NCBI GenBank assembly: GCA_031286185.1
Contig: JAITUS010000006.1
Location: forward strand, 1 to 12,145
Direction: 5' to 3'
Origin: Rickettsiales bacterium
GTDB lineage: Bacteria; Pseudomonadota; Alphaproteobacteria; Rickettsiales; Anaplasmataceae
DNA length: 12,145 nucleotides
Below the pieces are notes generated by a model that worked only from the letters and a program-made list of their open reading frames with translations, was not told the origin of the DNA and searched no databases. The position numbers were made by a program, and so were the translations under genes. Numbering within the stretch: the stretch's first letter is position 1; each line of letters starts with the position of its first letter. Positions 6,330-12,145 of the stretch are shown piece by piece.

Positions 6330-9177
6330 CTTTTTATTTATATTCTTTTTGACATTTGGTCTTTCGTATCAAGGATATGCTGATGATGGTTGTCCATCAC
6401 TTGTAAAGAGTAACACTAATGCTGAAGCAAACTTGAGTGAGGCTGGTAAAGGCTTTTGGAAGATTATTAGCTTTGTTTGGGATAATATAAATTTTGACGA
6501 AAAATTATTGCAGTACATTAAAGTCAAAGCAGTAAAAGATCAAGAAATTGGCGGTTACTTTAATCCGAAAATTAGAGTATGTGATTATGAAGGAGATAAT
6601 TGTCACGAATTGTATAGTGGGACGTCTTGTCAAAAAATATATGGAACACAAGGGAGTGGAGCTGGAGTTTCAGCAGCAGTTTTTATAGACTGGGAAGGAG
6701 ATAAAACAAGAACTGGAGGAGAAATTGCTCAGGGTCTTGAATGGGAATGGGCAGAAGGTGTCACTGATGAAGAAAAAGTAAAATTTGTTAATTCTCCTAA
6801 GATATGCGCTTGTAGCCAAAAGAGCGCTTGTCTGAGTGGTGCTTCTGCAACTTTTGCTAGGTGGGGTCAAGGAGCGAATATTTTCCGCCCTGGAGAAATG
6901 GCAAAAGTTTGTGATACTTGTTCGTGGGGTCAAGGGAAACAAAAAATAAAATGTGCCCCTGTGCCACTTGCACCTGGCCCACCTCCGCTCTGTGAACAAC
7001 TTGCGATGTCACCTCCACAGGTTAGAATTGTCCCTATAACAAACGAAAAAAATGATTACTTTGATCCTAAGATTAAGGTAATAATTGGTGACCTAATAGG
7101 AAAAGACGGAGAAATCGGAGAAAAGTTAGATTTTCCCAGAAAGTACAAAAAGGATAAGGCTGGGGAGAGCCCTACTCCGGATGAAGTTAGGGAGCATTCT
7201 ATCTTAGATAGAGATGGTACTACACACTACTTCGAAACATACAGAAAAAAAAATAAACTCTTCACTGAATACGGCGGTACCGAAAAAGAGGAATCTCAAA
7301 GAAGATTGCAATTGCCTGCTCGTTGTTTTCCGGTGCCACCTGCTCCAGAGCCTAAGGTAGTGGAGGTACTAAATGAAAATACGTTAAAAATAAAAATAGA
7401 GATGAGCAGAGAAAGTTGCATGAAACAAGTAAATAGAAGTTATAGTGATGGCTATTGTACTTTCGAGATCAGTTTTAATGCTAGTGAAGATAGGAAAAAA
7501 ATTGACTCACGGTCTTTTAGAGTGGTAAAACCGAGAATAGTTAAAAAAACAACTAAGAATAGTAATGATGAAAGTAACACCACTGATGTTATAGAAGGTA
7601 TATTGAGAAAGAATCCTCAGTTTGCAATTTTGGAAAAATATGGGTATGTTCCTGATATTGACACAGAATGTGAAGAGTTCCAGGGAAATAAATGCAAATT
7701 AGATAACTTAGGATACCCAAAAATAAAAGTAAAATATAAAGACAATTCCAAAAGTAAAATGCTTTGCCTTTCCGGTTGGCAACCAGAACCTGAGGAGTTT
7801 GTACTTAAGAGAGAAAATGAGGTAATATCATTAAAATCAATGGGAGCAAGGTACATTAAGTACAATACTGTTTATTCAAAGGAGTCAAATCAACTTTATT
7901 ACTTTCCTTGCAACGAAACAACTGATGTTTTGGCAAAGCCACAAAGCGAGCTAGATAAAATAATATTCAATAAGCGGGGATATATTTCCATTCCTGAAGA
8001 AAATACGAATAGAAACAATTGCATTGCGGAAAAGGATGACGAAATGGATACAAAACAGGATTGCAACAAATGCAAGATAGTATATAAATTAATAGATGGA
8101 GGGCGTAAGGAAAAATGTGAACAAGGTCAAGATGGTTGCATCTGCTCAGGTGAAGCATGTAGCCGCTCAACACAATATTTGAATAAGAAAAATAATAAGC
8201 TATTTTACTTAAGATATGAGGAAGTGGATTGTAAAGATGAAAAAGGTGAAATACGAAAGTGCACACAATTGAAAGATCAACTGGTTAAAGCAAACAGAAC
8301 AGAGTTTTTTTATGCTGATAAATTGTGTAGGCTTTACTTGGCAGGTTTAAAAAATAGATTGCGTGAAATAATAGTAAAGCAATTGAAAGATAAGAAACAG
8401 AAACTTGAGGAAAGTAATCAAGGATCTTATGAGCTTGGGGATGGCTATACAGATGACTTATCGCAATATGATTATGTTGAAATAGAGGCGTGGGGAGGTG
8501 GTGAAGCTGGTCATATAGCTGGTAAAGCTAAGTCTACTGAAAGTAGACCAGGAATACCAGGAGATTATATTGAAGCTAAACTAAAAATTGATCCTAGTCA
8601 TCCTGTAATTAAAGTTAAAGTTACGGAAGGAGGAGGTGGACAAGAAGATAGTCTATCAAACAAGGATGGAGGGCCAACTTGGATAGAAATGTGTAATTCG
8701 TACAGGCAAGATTGCCAGCCATTAATTACTGTTGCTGGTGGGGGTAAACATAGGATATACGGTGGACAGGATTATAAGGATACAATAGTTCATGAACAAA
8801 ATTTGAAGCTAGAAGAGGAAATTACGAAAGGAGATAAACTAAGTTCTACTGAAGATAATAAAATAGCATATATAGATGATGGTGAGATCAAGTATAAAAA
8901 CGTAACAGAATGCAATAAAAGCTATGCTAATAAGACATATGGTGCTGGTGGTTGTGTTAATAAAGATAATGGAAGTTATAGTAAAGGTTCTCCCGGTTAT
9001 GTGAAGATTAAACCTATGTTTAACAAGATTGATGAAAGTAAAATAAATGCTGCTGTTGATGAGATGGTAGACAATCTAAAAGATATTACACTTGATGATC
9101 CTTTGATAAATTGGCTTGATCCCGACATAATCGACACAATTAAAGAAGAAATTAGAAAAGAATTGTTAGGGCTATAG
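6310..9177 (+). CDS. Large cysteine-rich exported protein with glycine-rich C-terminal domain
   Basis: A 955-residue protein with a clear signal peptide (RSVRLN, hydrophobic 8-20, cleavage probably after GYA at about 24) and no further membrane segment, so it is periplasmic, surface-bound or secreted. By my count it has 32 cysteines, suggesting disulfides. The front is modular: YFNPKIRV at 83-90 and a CAPVPLAPGP proline hinge at 215-224; then YFDPKIKV at 250-257 and CFPVPPAPEP at 339-348; then GYPKIKV at 468-474. Residues 718-908 form a Gly-rich domain (AWGGGE, GIPGDYIEAKL, EGGGG, VAGGG, GSPGYVKI) like the Gly-rich beta domains of phage tail and surface proteins. The ATG lies inside the last 20 bases of the virB4-like gene, implying coupled translation and a shared role in secretion. 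It may be related to the large extracytoplasmic parts of Rickettsiales VirB6 proteins, but lacks their polytopic core. The function is unknown. Confidence 0.85.
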   Translation: MRSVRLNFLFIFFLTFGLSYQGYADDGCPSLVKSNTNAEANLSEAGKGFWKIISFVWDNINFDEKLLQYIKVKAVKDQEIGGYFNPKIRVCDYEGDNCHELYSGTSCQKIYGTQGSGAGVSAAVFIDWEGDKTRTGGEIAQGLEWEWAEGVTDEEKVKFVNSPKICACSQKSACLSGASATFARWGQGANIFRPGEMAKVCDTCSWGQGKQKIKCAPVPLAPGPPPLCEQLAMSPPQVRIVPITNEKNDYFDPKIKVIIGDLIGKDGEIGEKLDFPRKYKKDKAGESPTPDEVREHSILDRDGTTHYFETYRKKNKLFTEYGGTEKEESQRRLQLPARCFPVPPAPEPKVVEVLNENTLKIKIEMSRESCMKQVNRSYSDGYCTFEISFNASEDRKKIDSRSFRVVKPRIVKKTTKNSNDESNTTDVIEGILRKNPQFAILEKYGYVPDIDTECEEFQGNKCKLDNLGYPKIKVKYKDNSKSKMLCLSGWQPEPEEFVLKRENEVISLKSMGARYIKYNTVYSKESNQLYYFPCNETTDVLAKPQSELDKIIFNKRGYISIPEENTNRNNCIAEKDDEMDTKQDCNKCKIVYKLIDGGRKEKCEQGQDGCICSGEACSRSTQYLNKKNNKLFYLRYEEVDCKDEKGEIRKCTQLKDQLVKANRTEFFYADKLCRLYLAGLKNRLREIIVKQLKDKKQKLEESNQGSYELGDGYTDDLSQYDYVEIEAWGGGEAGHIAGKAKSTESRPGIPGDYIEAKLKIDPSHPVIKVKVTEGGGGQEDSLSNKDGGPTWIEMCNSYRQDCQPLITVAGGGKHRIYGGQDYKDTIVHEQNLKLEEEITKGDKLSSTEDNKIAYIDDGEIKYKNVTECNKSYANKTYGAGGCVNKDNGSYSKGSPGYVKIKPMFNKIDESKINAAVDEMVDNLKDITLDDPLINWLDPDIIDTIKEEIRKELLGL

Positions 9178-9231
9178 CCAAAAGATTCTAAATCGTAGCT
9201 TAAAGTGCCTTAACACCATGAATTTTACGTC

Positions 9232-9256
9232 TTACTTTAATAATTAATTAAAGTAA
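9232..9256. repeat. Inverted repeat in the 9178-9332 gap
   Basis: TTACTTTAAT (9232-9241) and ATTAAAGTAA (9247-9256) form a perfect 10-bp dyad with loop AATTA. ACGT flanks both sides, which can extend the stem past a small internal loop. There is no T-tract of terminator type. It could end the upstream operon weakly, stabilise its 3' end, or act as an operator upstream of the 9286-9313 promoter. Confidence 0.5.
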
Positions 9257-9285
9257 ATCACGTATCAATTTGCTATTCAGTTTAA

Positions 9286-9313
9286 TTGCTGTATTTTGAT
9301 AAGAAGATATAAT
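9286..9313 (+). promoter_or_regulatory. Promoter candidate for the 171-residue gene
   Basis: TTGCTG (9286-9291), a 16-base spacer and a perfect TATAAT (9308-9313). Transcription would start near 9320, immediately before the Shine-Dalgarno AGGGGGTG (9321-9328), giving a very short leader of about 13 bases. Confidence 0.55.
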
Positions 9314-9332
9314 TAACATAAGGGGGTGCTTT

Positions 9333-9848
9333 ATGTCTCTGAGTAATAAGATTTCTGGACTAATAGAACAACAATTTAACATTAAAAACCATGACAACTA
9401 TTTGGCTTACGCTATACACAAGTGGGCTGCAAGTGAAATGTCCGATTCTATTGCTCTTTGTATAACTGGCAGTGGCGAATGCAAGATCAAGTATCAAGGC
9501 ATTGCAAATTCATTCAACATAACAAAAGAGGAAATTGACCAGGATAATATTGAAAGTATAGGAAATAAAATAAAAAGTAAAGCTGAAAAGGAAGATAGCA
9601 AGTTTTCCGAGTTGATTTCTAGAATGGATCGATCGCTAAAGGAGCAGAGTGAAAAGTCTATTATACAAATTTTAAATTCATCTGCTGAGAAAATGTTACA
9701 GAGTTTTTGTGGGCAATGTAATAGCTCTGCAGAGGAAAGCAGTTCCCCTAAGTCTCAAGAAATCAATAATGCACCCTCTGCTTTACCTGAAGAGCTTACC
9801 ACAGAAGGTTTGGAAATTACTACCAATCAAGATCCTTTTTCAACCTAA
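9333..9848 (+). CDS. Hypothetical soluble protein, 171 residues
   Basis: I do not recognise this protein. It has no signal peptide or membrane segment. Residues 1-60 look folded (LIEQQFNIKNHDNYLAYAIH, then a short region with SIALCITGSGECKIKYQ). About 65-125 is helical and charged, with possible coiled-coil character. The tail from about 130 is rich in Ser, Glu, Pro and Thr and probably disordered, ending DPFST. Translation is well supported by AGGGGGTG just before the ATG and by a consensus -10 element upstream. It is transcribed separately from the secretion operon. Its stop codon overlaps the stop of the convergent SH3 gene (TAA at 9846-9848 against the minus-strand TAG at 9845-9847), so the two messages are complementary at their 3' ends. 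The function is unknown; a small cytoplasmic or secreted effector is possible. Confidence 0.75.
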   Translation: MSLSNKISGLIEQQFNIKNHDNYLAYAIHKWAASEMSDSIALCITGSGECKIKYQGIANSFNITKEEIDQDNIESIGNKIKSKAEKEDSKFSELISRMDRSLKEQSEKSIIQILNSSAEKMLQSFCGQCNSSAEESSSPKSQEINNAPSALPEELTTEGLEITTNQDPFST

Positions 9849-10333
9849 TCGACCCCATATATATACTCTTTTTGCACCCACGCTTTGTGTTTTGAGGAAG
9901 ATAGCAAGCACCACTTTTCACTGCATTTTTCTATTCCCATTATAACGTATTCGTCTATTTTCATAGTAATCTTACTGTCCATATTCTGTTTTTGATATCC
10001 ATAAGTATCTTCTTTTATCATCGCATAGCGCCTGTTACTGAGCAGATTACTTTTTATCCATCCGCGGTCTTCTTTTATATCACAGACCTTTTTCCAGTTT
10101 TCAAACTCTTCTATCACTTTTAGGGGCAGATTTTTGCAAGTGTATATCCATATTACAGGATAGTGAAACCCTGGTCCTGTTCTCATATTGACTTTATTTG
10201 ATTTTATTGAAACAAAGTTGCTGGCAAACAGGTTAGGACTAAGCAATAAAAACAATAGGATAATAGTAGATCTATTTCTGAACCAAGATCCTAGTGTCAC
10301 GCACTGGGATGACGTAAGTAGTTTATTCATCAT
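9845..10333 (-). CDS. Secreted bacterial SH3-domain protein
   Basis: A 162-residue exported protein with two bacterial SH3-like repeats. The first, about 40-98, has the hallmarks of the alphaproteobacterial SH3_4 family: VNMRTGPGFHYPVIWIY, LPLKVIEEFENWKKVCD and RGWIKSNLL. The second, about 103-160, is more diverged. Such proteins usually bind peptidoglycan or cell-envelope partners. A signal peptide is present (hydrophobic 23-37, probable cleavage after LFA at 37), but its n-region is unusually long because a palindromic repeat encoding SSQCVTLGS (residues 8-16) has been inserted between MMNKLLT and WFRNRS. No ATG lies between the repeat and the hydrophobic core, so the upstream start and the insert appear to be used. 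Two ATGs in tandem begin the gene, with only a weak Shine-Dalgarno. It diverges from pdhC across 69 bases. Confidence 0.82.
   Translation of the reverse strand: MMNKLLTSSQCVTLGSWFRNRSTIILLFLLLSPNLFASNFVSIKSNKVNMRTGPGFHYPVIWIYTCKNLPLKVIEEFENWKKVCDIKEDRGWIKSNLLSNRRYAMIKEDTYGYQKQNMDSKITMKIDEYVIMGIEKCSEKWCLLSSSKHKAWVQKEYIYGVD
10287..10313 (-). repeat. Palindromic repeat inside the SH3 gene
   Basis: On the plus strand the arms are ATCCTAGTG (10288-10296) and CACTGGGAT (10302-10310), with one G-T type mismatch and a 5-base loop. Read on the coding (minus) strand, 25 of 27 bases match the copy at 10882-10908 in pdhC. It is translated as SSQCVTLGS. It belongs to the short protein-coding palindromes known from Wolbachia and Rickettsia. 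Confidence 0.8.
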
Positions 10334-10347
10334 AATTCACGATTAGA

Positions 10348-10376
10348 TTGACATAAGATAAAGAGTAAATTAAAAA
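10348..10376 (+). promoter_or_regulatory. Putative pdhC promoter
   Basis: A perfect TTGACA (10348-10353) is followed after 17 bases by TAAAAA (10371-10376), a 4-of-6 match to the -10 consensus. Transcription would begin near 10383, about 20 bases before the pdhC ATG. The -10 hexamer lies inside the left arm of the 10365-10397 inverted repeat, so a dimeric regulator or local DNA structure could affect it. Confidence 0.4.
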
Positions 10377-10397
10377 TTGAATAGATTTTTAATTTAC
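10365..10397. promoter_or_regulatory. Perfect 13-bp inverted repeat before pdhC
   Basis: GTAAATTAAAAAT (10365-10377) and ATTTTTAATTTAC (10385-10397) are exact reverse complements around the 7-base spacer TGAATAG. The right arm ends 5 bases before the pdhC start codon. It could be an operator in the divergent promoter region or a hairpin in the pdhC leader. It contains no G+C-rich stem, so terminator function is unlikely. Confidence 0.6.
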
Positions 10398-10402
10398 AAT
10401 AG

Positions 10403-11791
10403 ATGTCCATAGAAATATTAATGCCTGCTCTTTCCCCAACAATGAGCAAAACTGGGGGAAAAATCGTGAAGTGGTGTAAAAAAGAGCAGGATAGAGTTGA
10501 AGTAGGTGATGTAATTGCTGAAATAGAGACTGATAAAGCCATAATGGAGTTCGAGTCTGTGGATGAAGGGGTTTTAGCAAAAATTCTAGTATCGGAGGGA
10601 GCAAGTGGCGTGCCTGTAAATCAACCAATAGCTCTAATGCTAGAAGAAGGAGAAGATAACAGTGCACTTGATAACTATGTTCCAGCTTCTACTACCAATG
10701 TTGAAGCTAAGAAAGAAGTTGAAGCACACTCTTCAACGTCATCCAATTCTTCAGTGCCATATGAGTCTTCAATGTCATCCAATTCCTCAGCGTCATTCAA
10801 CCCTTCAACGTTATCCAACCCTTTAATGTCATCTAACTCCTCAGTGTCACCTAACACTTCAATGCCATCCAACTCTTCAGTGTCATCCCAGTGCTTGACA
10901 CTGGGATCCAGAAAAGAAGAAGATACCAAAACAACAGAAAGTAGAATAAAAATAAGCCAATTAGCTAAGAAAATAGCTCAAAATGAAAATGTGAATATAA
11001 AACGACTAAAAGGTACCGGGCCATATGGCCGTATCATTAAAGCTGACGTATTGGAGTTTTTAGACGGTGGTGTACAAATTGAAAATCGTGAAAGATCGAG
11101 CGAAGACGTTATAGTCGAAGCAAGCAACATGCGCCAGGTGATAGCACAACGCCTGGTTGAGTCTAAAAAGAATATACCGCATTTTTATTTAACTGTAGAC
11201 TGCAGGGTTGATAAGCTAATATCGCTCAAAAACGAGATTAATTCAGCAGATGAAAACAATAAAGTAACAATTAATGATCTAATTATAAAAGCTGTGGCTT
11301 TCAGCATGAAGAAATTCCCTGATGTAAATTCTTCCTGGATAGATGATAAGATACTGAGATATGCAAATATAGATATTTCAATCGCTGTAGCACTTGAAGA
11401 TGGACTAATCACTCCCATAGTAAAAAATGCTGATAAAAAAAGTATTTTATCTATATCAAAAGAAGTGAAGGATCTAGTAAGCAGAGCAAGAGCTGGAAAA
11501 TTAAGACCTGAAGAATTTCAAGGAGGAGGGTTTACTATCTCCAATTTAGGCATGTTTGGTATAAAAACTTTCAGCGCTATAATTAACCCACCGCAGTCTT
11601 GCATTATGGCTGTTGGTACATCCAAGAAACAGCCTATTGTTATCAATGAAAAAATAGAGATAGCAGAGATAATGATGGTAACACTTTCTGTTGATCATAG
11701 AACAGTTGATGGAGCACTCGGGGCAAAATTTTTAAACGCCTTTAAGCATTATATAGAGAATCCTCTAGCGATGCTTCTTGAGTCTGCGTAG
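10403..11791 (+). CDS. pdhC: Dihydrolipoamide acetyltransferase, E2 of pyruvate dehydrogenase
   Basis: A 462-residue E2 subunit, which takes the acetyl group from E1 on a lipoyl arm and transfers it to CoA, making acetyl-CoA in the cytoplasm. The lipoyl domain is at 2-78, with K45 in ETDKA as the lipoylation site. A Ser/Asn-rich linker spans about 80-180. The E3/E1-binding domain is at 181-220 (KISQLAKKIA, GTGPYGRIIKADV). The catalytic domain is at about 237-462, ending with the active-site motif DHRTVDG (H432, D436). Length and order match pyruvate-specific alphaproteobacterial E2 proteins. The linker is odd: residues 110-163 are nine hexapeptide repeats (consensus SSxSSN) that run into a palindromic element encoding SSQCLTLGS (161-169). 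All domains are intact, so the enzyme should be active. The ATG at 10403 has no clear Shine-Dalgarno; the conserved start of the lipoyl domain supports it. Confidence 0.95.
   Translation: MSIEILMPALSPTMSKTGGKIVKWCKKEQDRVEVGDVIAEIETDKAIMEFESVDEGVLAKILVSEGASGVPVNQPIALMLEEGEDNSALDNYVPASTTNVEAKKEVEAHSSTSSNSSVPYESSMSSNSSASFNPSTLSNPLMSSNSSVSPNTSMPSNSSVSSQCLTLGSRKEEDTKTTESRIKISQLAKKIAQNENVNIKRLKGTGPYGRIIKADVLEFLDGGVQIENRERSSEDVIVEASNMRQVIAQRLVESKKNIPHFYLTVDCRVDKLISLKNEINSADENNKVTINDLIIKAVAFSMKKFPDVNSSWIDDKILRYANIDISIAVALEDGLITPIVKNADKKSILSISKEVKDLVSRARAGKLRPEEFQGGGFTISNLGMFGIKTFSAIINPPQSCIMAVGTSKKQPIVINEKIEIAEIMMVTLSVDHRTVDGALGAKFLNAFKHYIENPLAMLLESA
10730..10891 (+). repeat. Nine tandem 18-bp repeats in the pdhC linker
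   Basis: Nine in-frame units of 18 bases, for example TCTTCAACGTCATCCAAT, encode variants of SSTSSN (SSVPYE, SSMSSN, SSASFN, PSTLSN, PLMSSN, SSVSPN, TSMPSN, SSVSSQ). The units differ at several positions, so the array is not very recent. The last unit (10874-10891) runs directly into the palindrome at 10882-10908. Copy number is likely to vary between strains. Confidence 0.88.
10882..10908 (+). repeat. Palindromic repeat inside pdhC
   Basis: ATCCCAGTG (10885-10893), loop CTTGA, CACTGGGAT (10899-10907): a perfect 9-bp stem. It is read in frame as SSQCLTLGS. It is the same element, in the same coding orientation and frame, as that in the divergent SH3 gene. Here it lies in the flexible linker between the lipoyl and E3-binding domains, where extra residues are tolerated. 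Confidence 0.85.
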
Positions 11792-11948
11792 ACATTGGAC
11801 TTTTTGTGAAACCATATCAGGTTATGCAAGAAGTCTGATGCAAAAGAAAAGCCAAGGTTAATTTATAGAGGAATTTACTAATTAAACTAAAAATTAACAT
11901 CCGAGTGTTACATTGTTACTATGTTTAATTGAAATTGAGGTAAACGTT
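11792..11948. other. Gap after pdhC
   Basis: No gene, clear terminator or RNA was recognised. The stretch is AT-rich and holds a short imperfect direct repeat (ATGCAAGAA near 11824 and ATGCAAAAG near 11838). Together with the doubtful 35-codon ORF, about 300 bases separate pdhC from the transposase start. Confidence 0.4.
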
Positions 11949-12056
11949 ATGGAACTGAAGAAATCTAACAACATTTTTAATATAAAGAAAACAGATAAAG
12001 ACTTTTTAGAACAAACTAACGAGTATAAGAACCTGTTTAAAATCTCGAAGAGATGA
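11949..12056 (+). CDS. Short ORF, possibly the 5' remnant of an IS-interrupted gene
   Basis: A 35-codon ORF, MELKKSNNIFNIKKTDKDF onward, ends in TGA at 12054-12056. GAGG at 11936-11939 lies 9 bases before the ATG, an acceptable Shine-Dalgarno. The peptide is charged, Lys- and Asn-rich, with no signal or membrane segment, and I do not recognise it. The stop codon coincides with the apparent left end of the IS element (GAGGTAAAATAAG from about 12055), so the insertion may have truncated a longer gene. It could equally be a chance ORF. Confidence 0.35.
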   Translation: MELKKSNNIFNIKKTDKDFLEQTNEYKNLFKISKR

Positions 12057-12145
12057 GGTAAAATAAGCATAGATTAATAATGAGGTGTCTATGCGGAAAA
12101 GTTATCCAAGCAGTATAAGTCGAGAGCAATTTGAAAAAATCAGGC
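12055..12145 (+). mobile_element. Left part of an IS5-like insertion sequence
   Basis: GAGGTAAAATAAGC at about 12055 looks like the terminal inverted repeat, followed 36 bases later by a transposase start. The exact boundary and the target-site duplication cannot be fixed, because the right end lies outside the window. It resembles the IS5-family elements common in Wolbachia genomes. Confidence 0.6.
12091..12145 (+). CDS. IS5-family transposase, N-terminal fragment (cut by window edge)
   Basis: Only the first 18 codons are present: MRKSYPSSISREQFEKIR. This is the typical opening of IS5-family transposases in which an S-x-x-x-F/W-x-x-I helix begins the N-terminal DUF4096-like domain. GAGGTG at 12082-12087 is a good Shine-Dalgarno 3 bases before the ATG. 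The catalytic DDE residues lie beyond the window, so intactness cannot be judged. Confidence 0.72.
   Translation, partial: MRKSYPSSISREQFEKIR

Noticed and set aside
9709-9945. Plus-strand ORF of 78 codons spanning the 9848 gene end
   Set aside because: It lies out of frame in the 9333-9848 gene and antisense to the SH3 gene, whose domain is recognisable; no start signal of its own.
10730-10891. Tandem array as a possible CRISPR
   Set aside because: Units are 18 bp, contiguous and without spacers, and lie inside a coding frame; no cas genes are present.
10675-10929. Minus-strand ORF across the pdhC linker with repeated ELDDIE-like units
   Set aside because: It is the antisense reading of the 18-bp tandem repeats; periodic DNA keeps all frames open. 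pdhC has clear domains on both sides.

Overview
This AT-rich window looks like part of the chromosome of a Wolbachia endosymbiont (Rickettsiales, Anaplasmataceae). The evidence is a divergent extra VirB4 ATPase, a pyruvate dehydrogenase E2 gene, copies of the short palindrome built on ATCCCAGTG/CACTGGGAT that I associate with Wolbachia genomes, and the start of an IS5-like transposase. The assignment rests on recognition, not on a database search.

Layout: bases 1-390 have no convincing gene, only small dyads and a good promoter just before 391. A two-gene cluster follows: a cytochrome b561-type membrane protein (391-912) and, 5 bases later, an FMN-dependent nitronate monooxygenase/FabK-like enzyme (918-1964), closed by a weak hairpin. 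An unrecognised 468-residue protein (2069-3475), with a coiled-coil front, a low-complexity middle and a C-terminal membrane hairpin, looks like a candidate effector. A near-consensus promoter (TTGCCT-17-TATAAT) then starts an apparent three-gene operon: a 120-residue exported/membrane protein (3577-3939), a VirB4-family ATPase (3975-6329) whose Walker A lysine is replaced by arginine, and a 955-residue cysteine-rich exported protein with a glycine-rich C-terminal domain (6310-9177). The last two genes overlap by 20 bases. The operon reads as an accessory part of the type IV secretion system.

Next is an unrecognised 171-residue protein (9333-9848) with its own promoter. Its end overlaps tail to tail with a secreted double SH3-domain protein on the minus strand (9845-10333). 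Diverging from that gene is pdhC (10403-11791), the dihydrolipoamide acetyltransferase of pyruvate dehydrogenase. A perfect 13-bp inverted repeat lies in the 69-base divergent gap. A 35-codon ORF ends exactly where an IS5-like element appears to begin, and the window stops inside the transposase.

The most unusual structure is around 10287-10910. Both divergent genes carry the same palindromic repeat inside their coding sequence, in the same orientation and reading frame relative to translation, giving SSQCVTLGS in the SH3 protein and SSQCLTLGS in PdhC. In pdhC the palindrome sits at the end of nine tandem 18-bp units that resemble its own left arm, so the linker repeat may have grown out of the palindrome.
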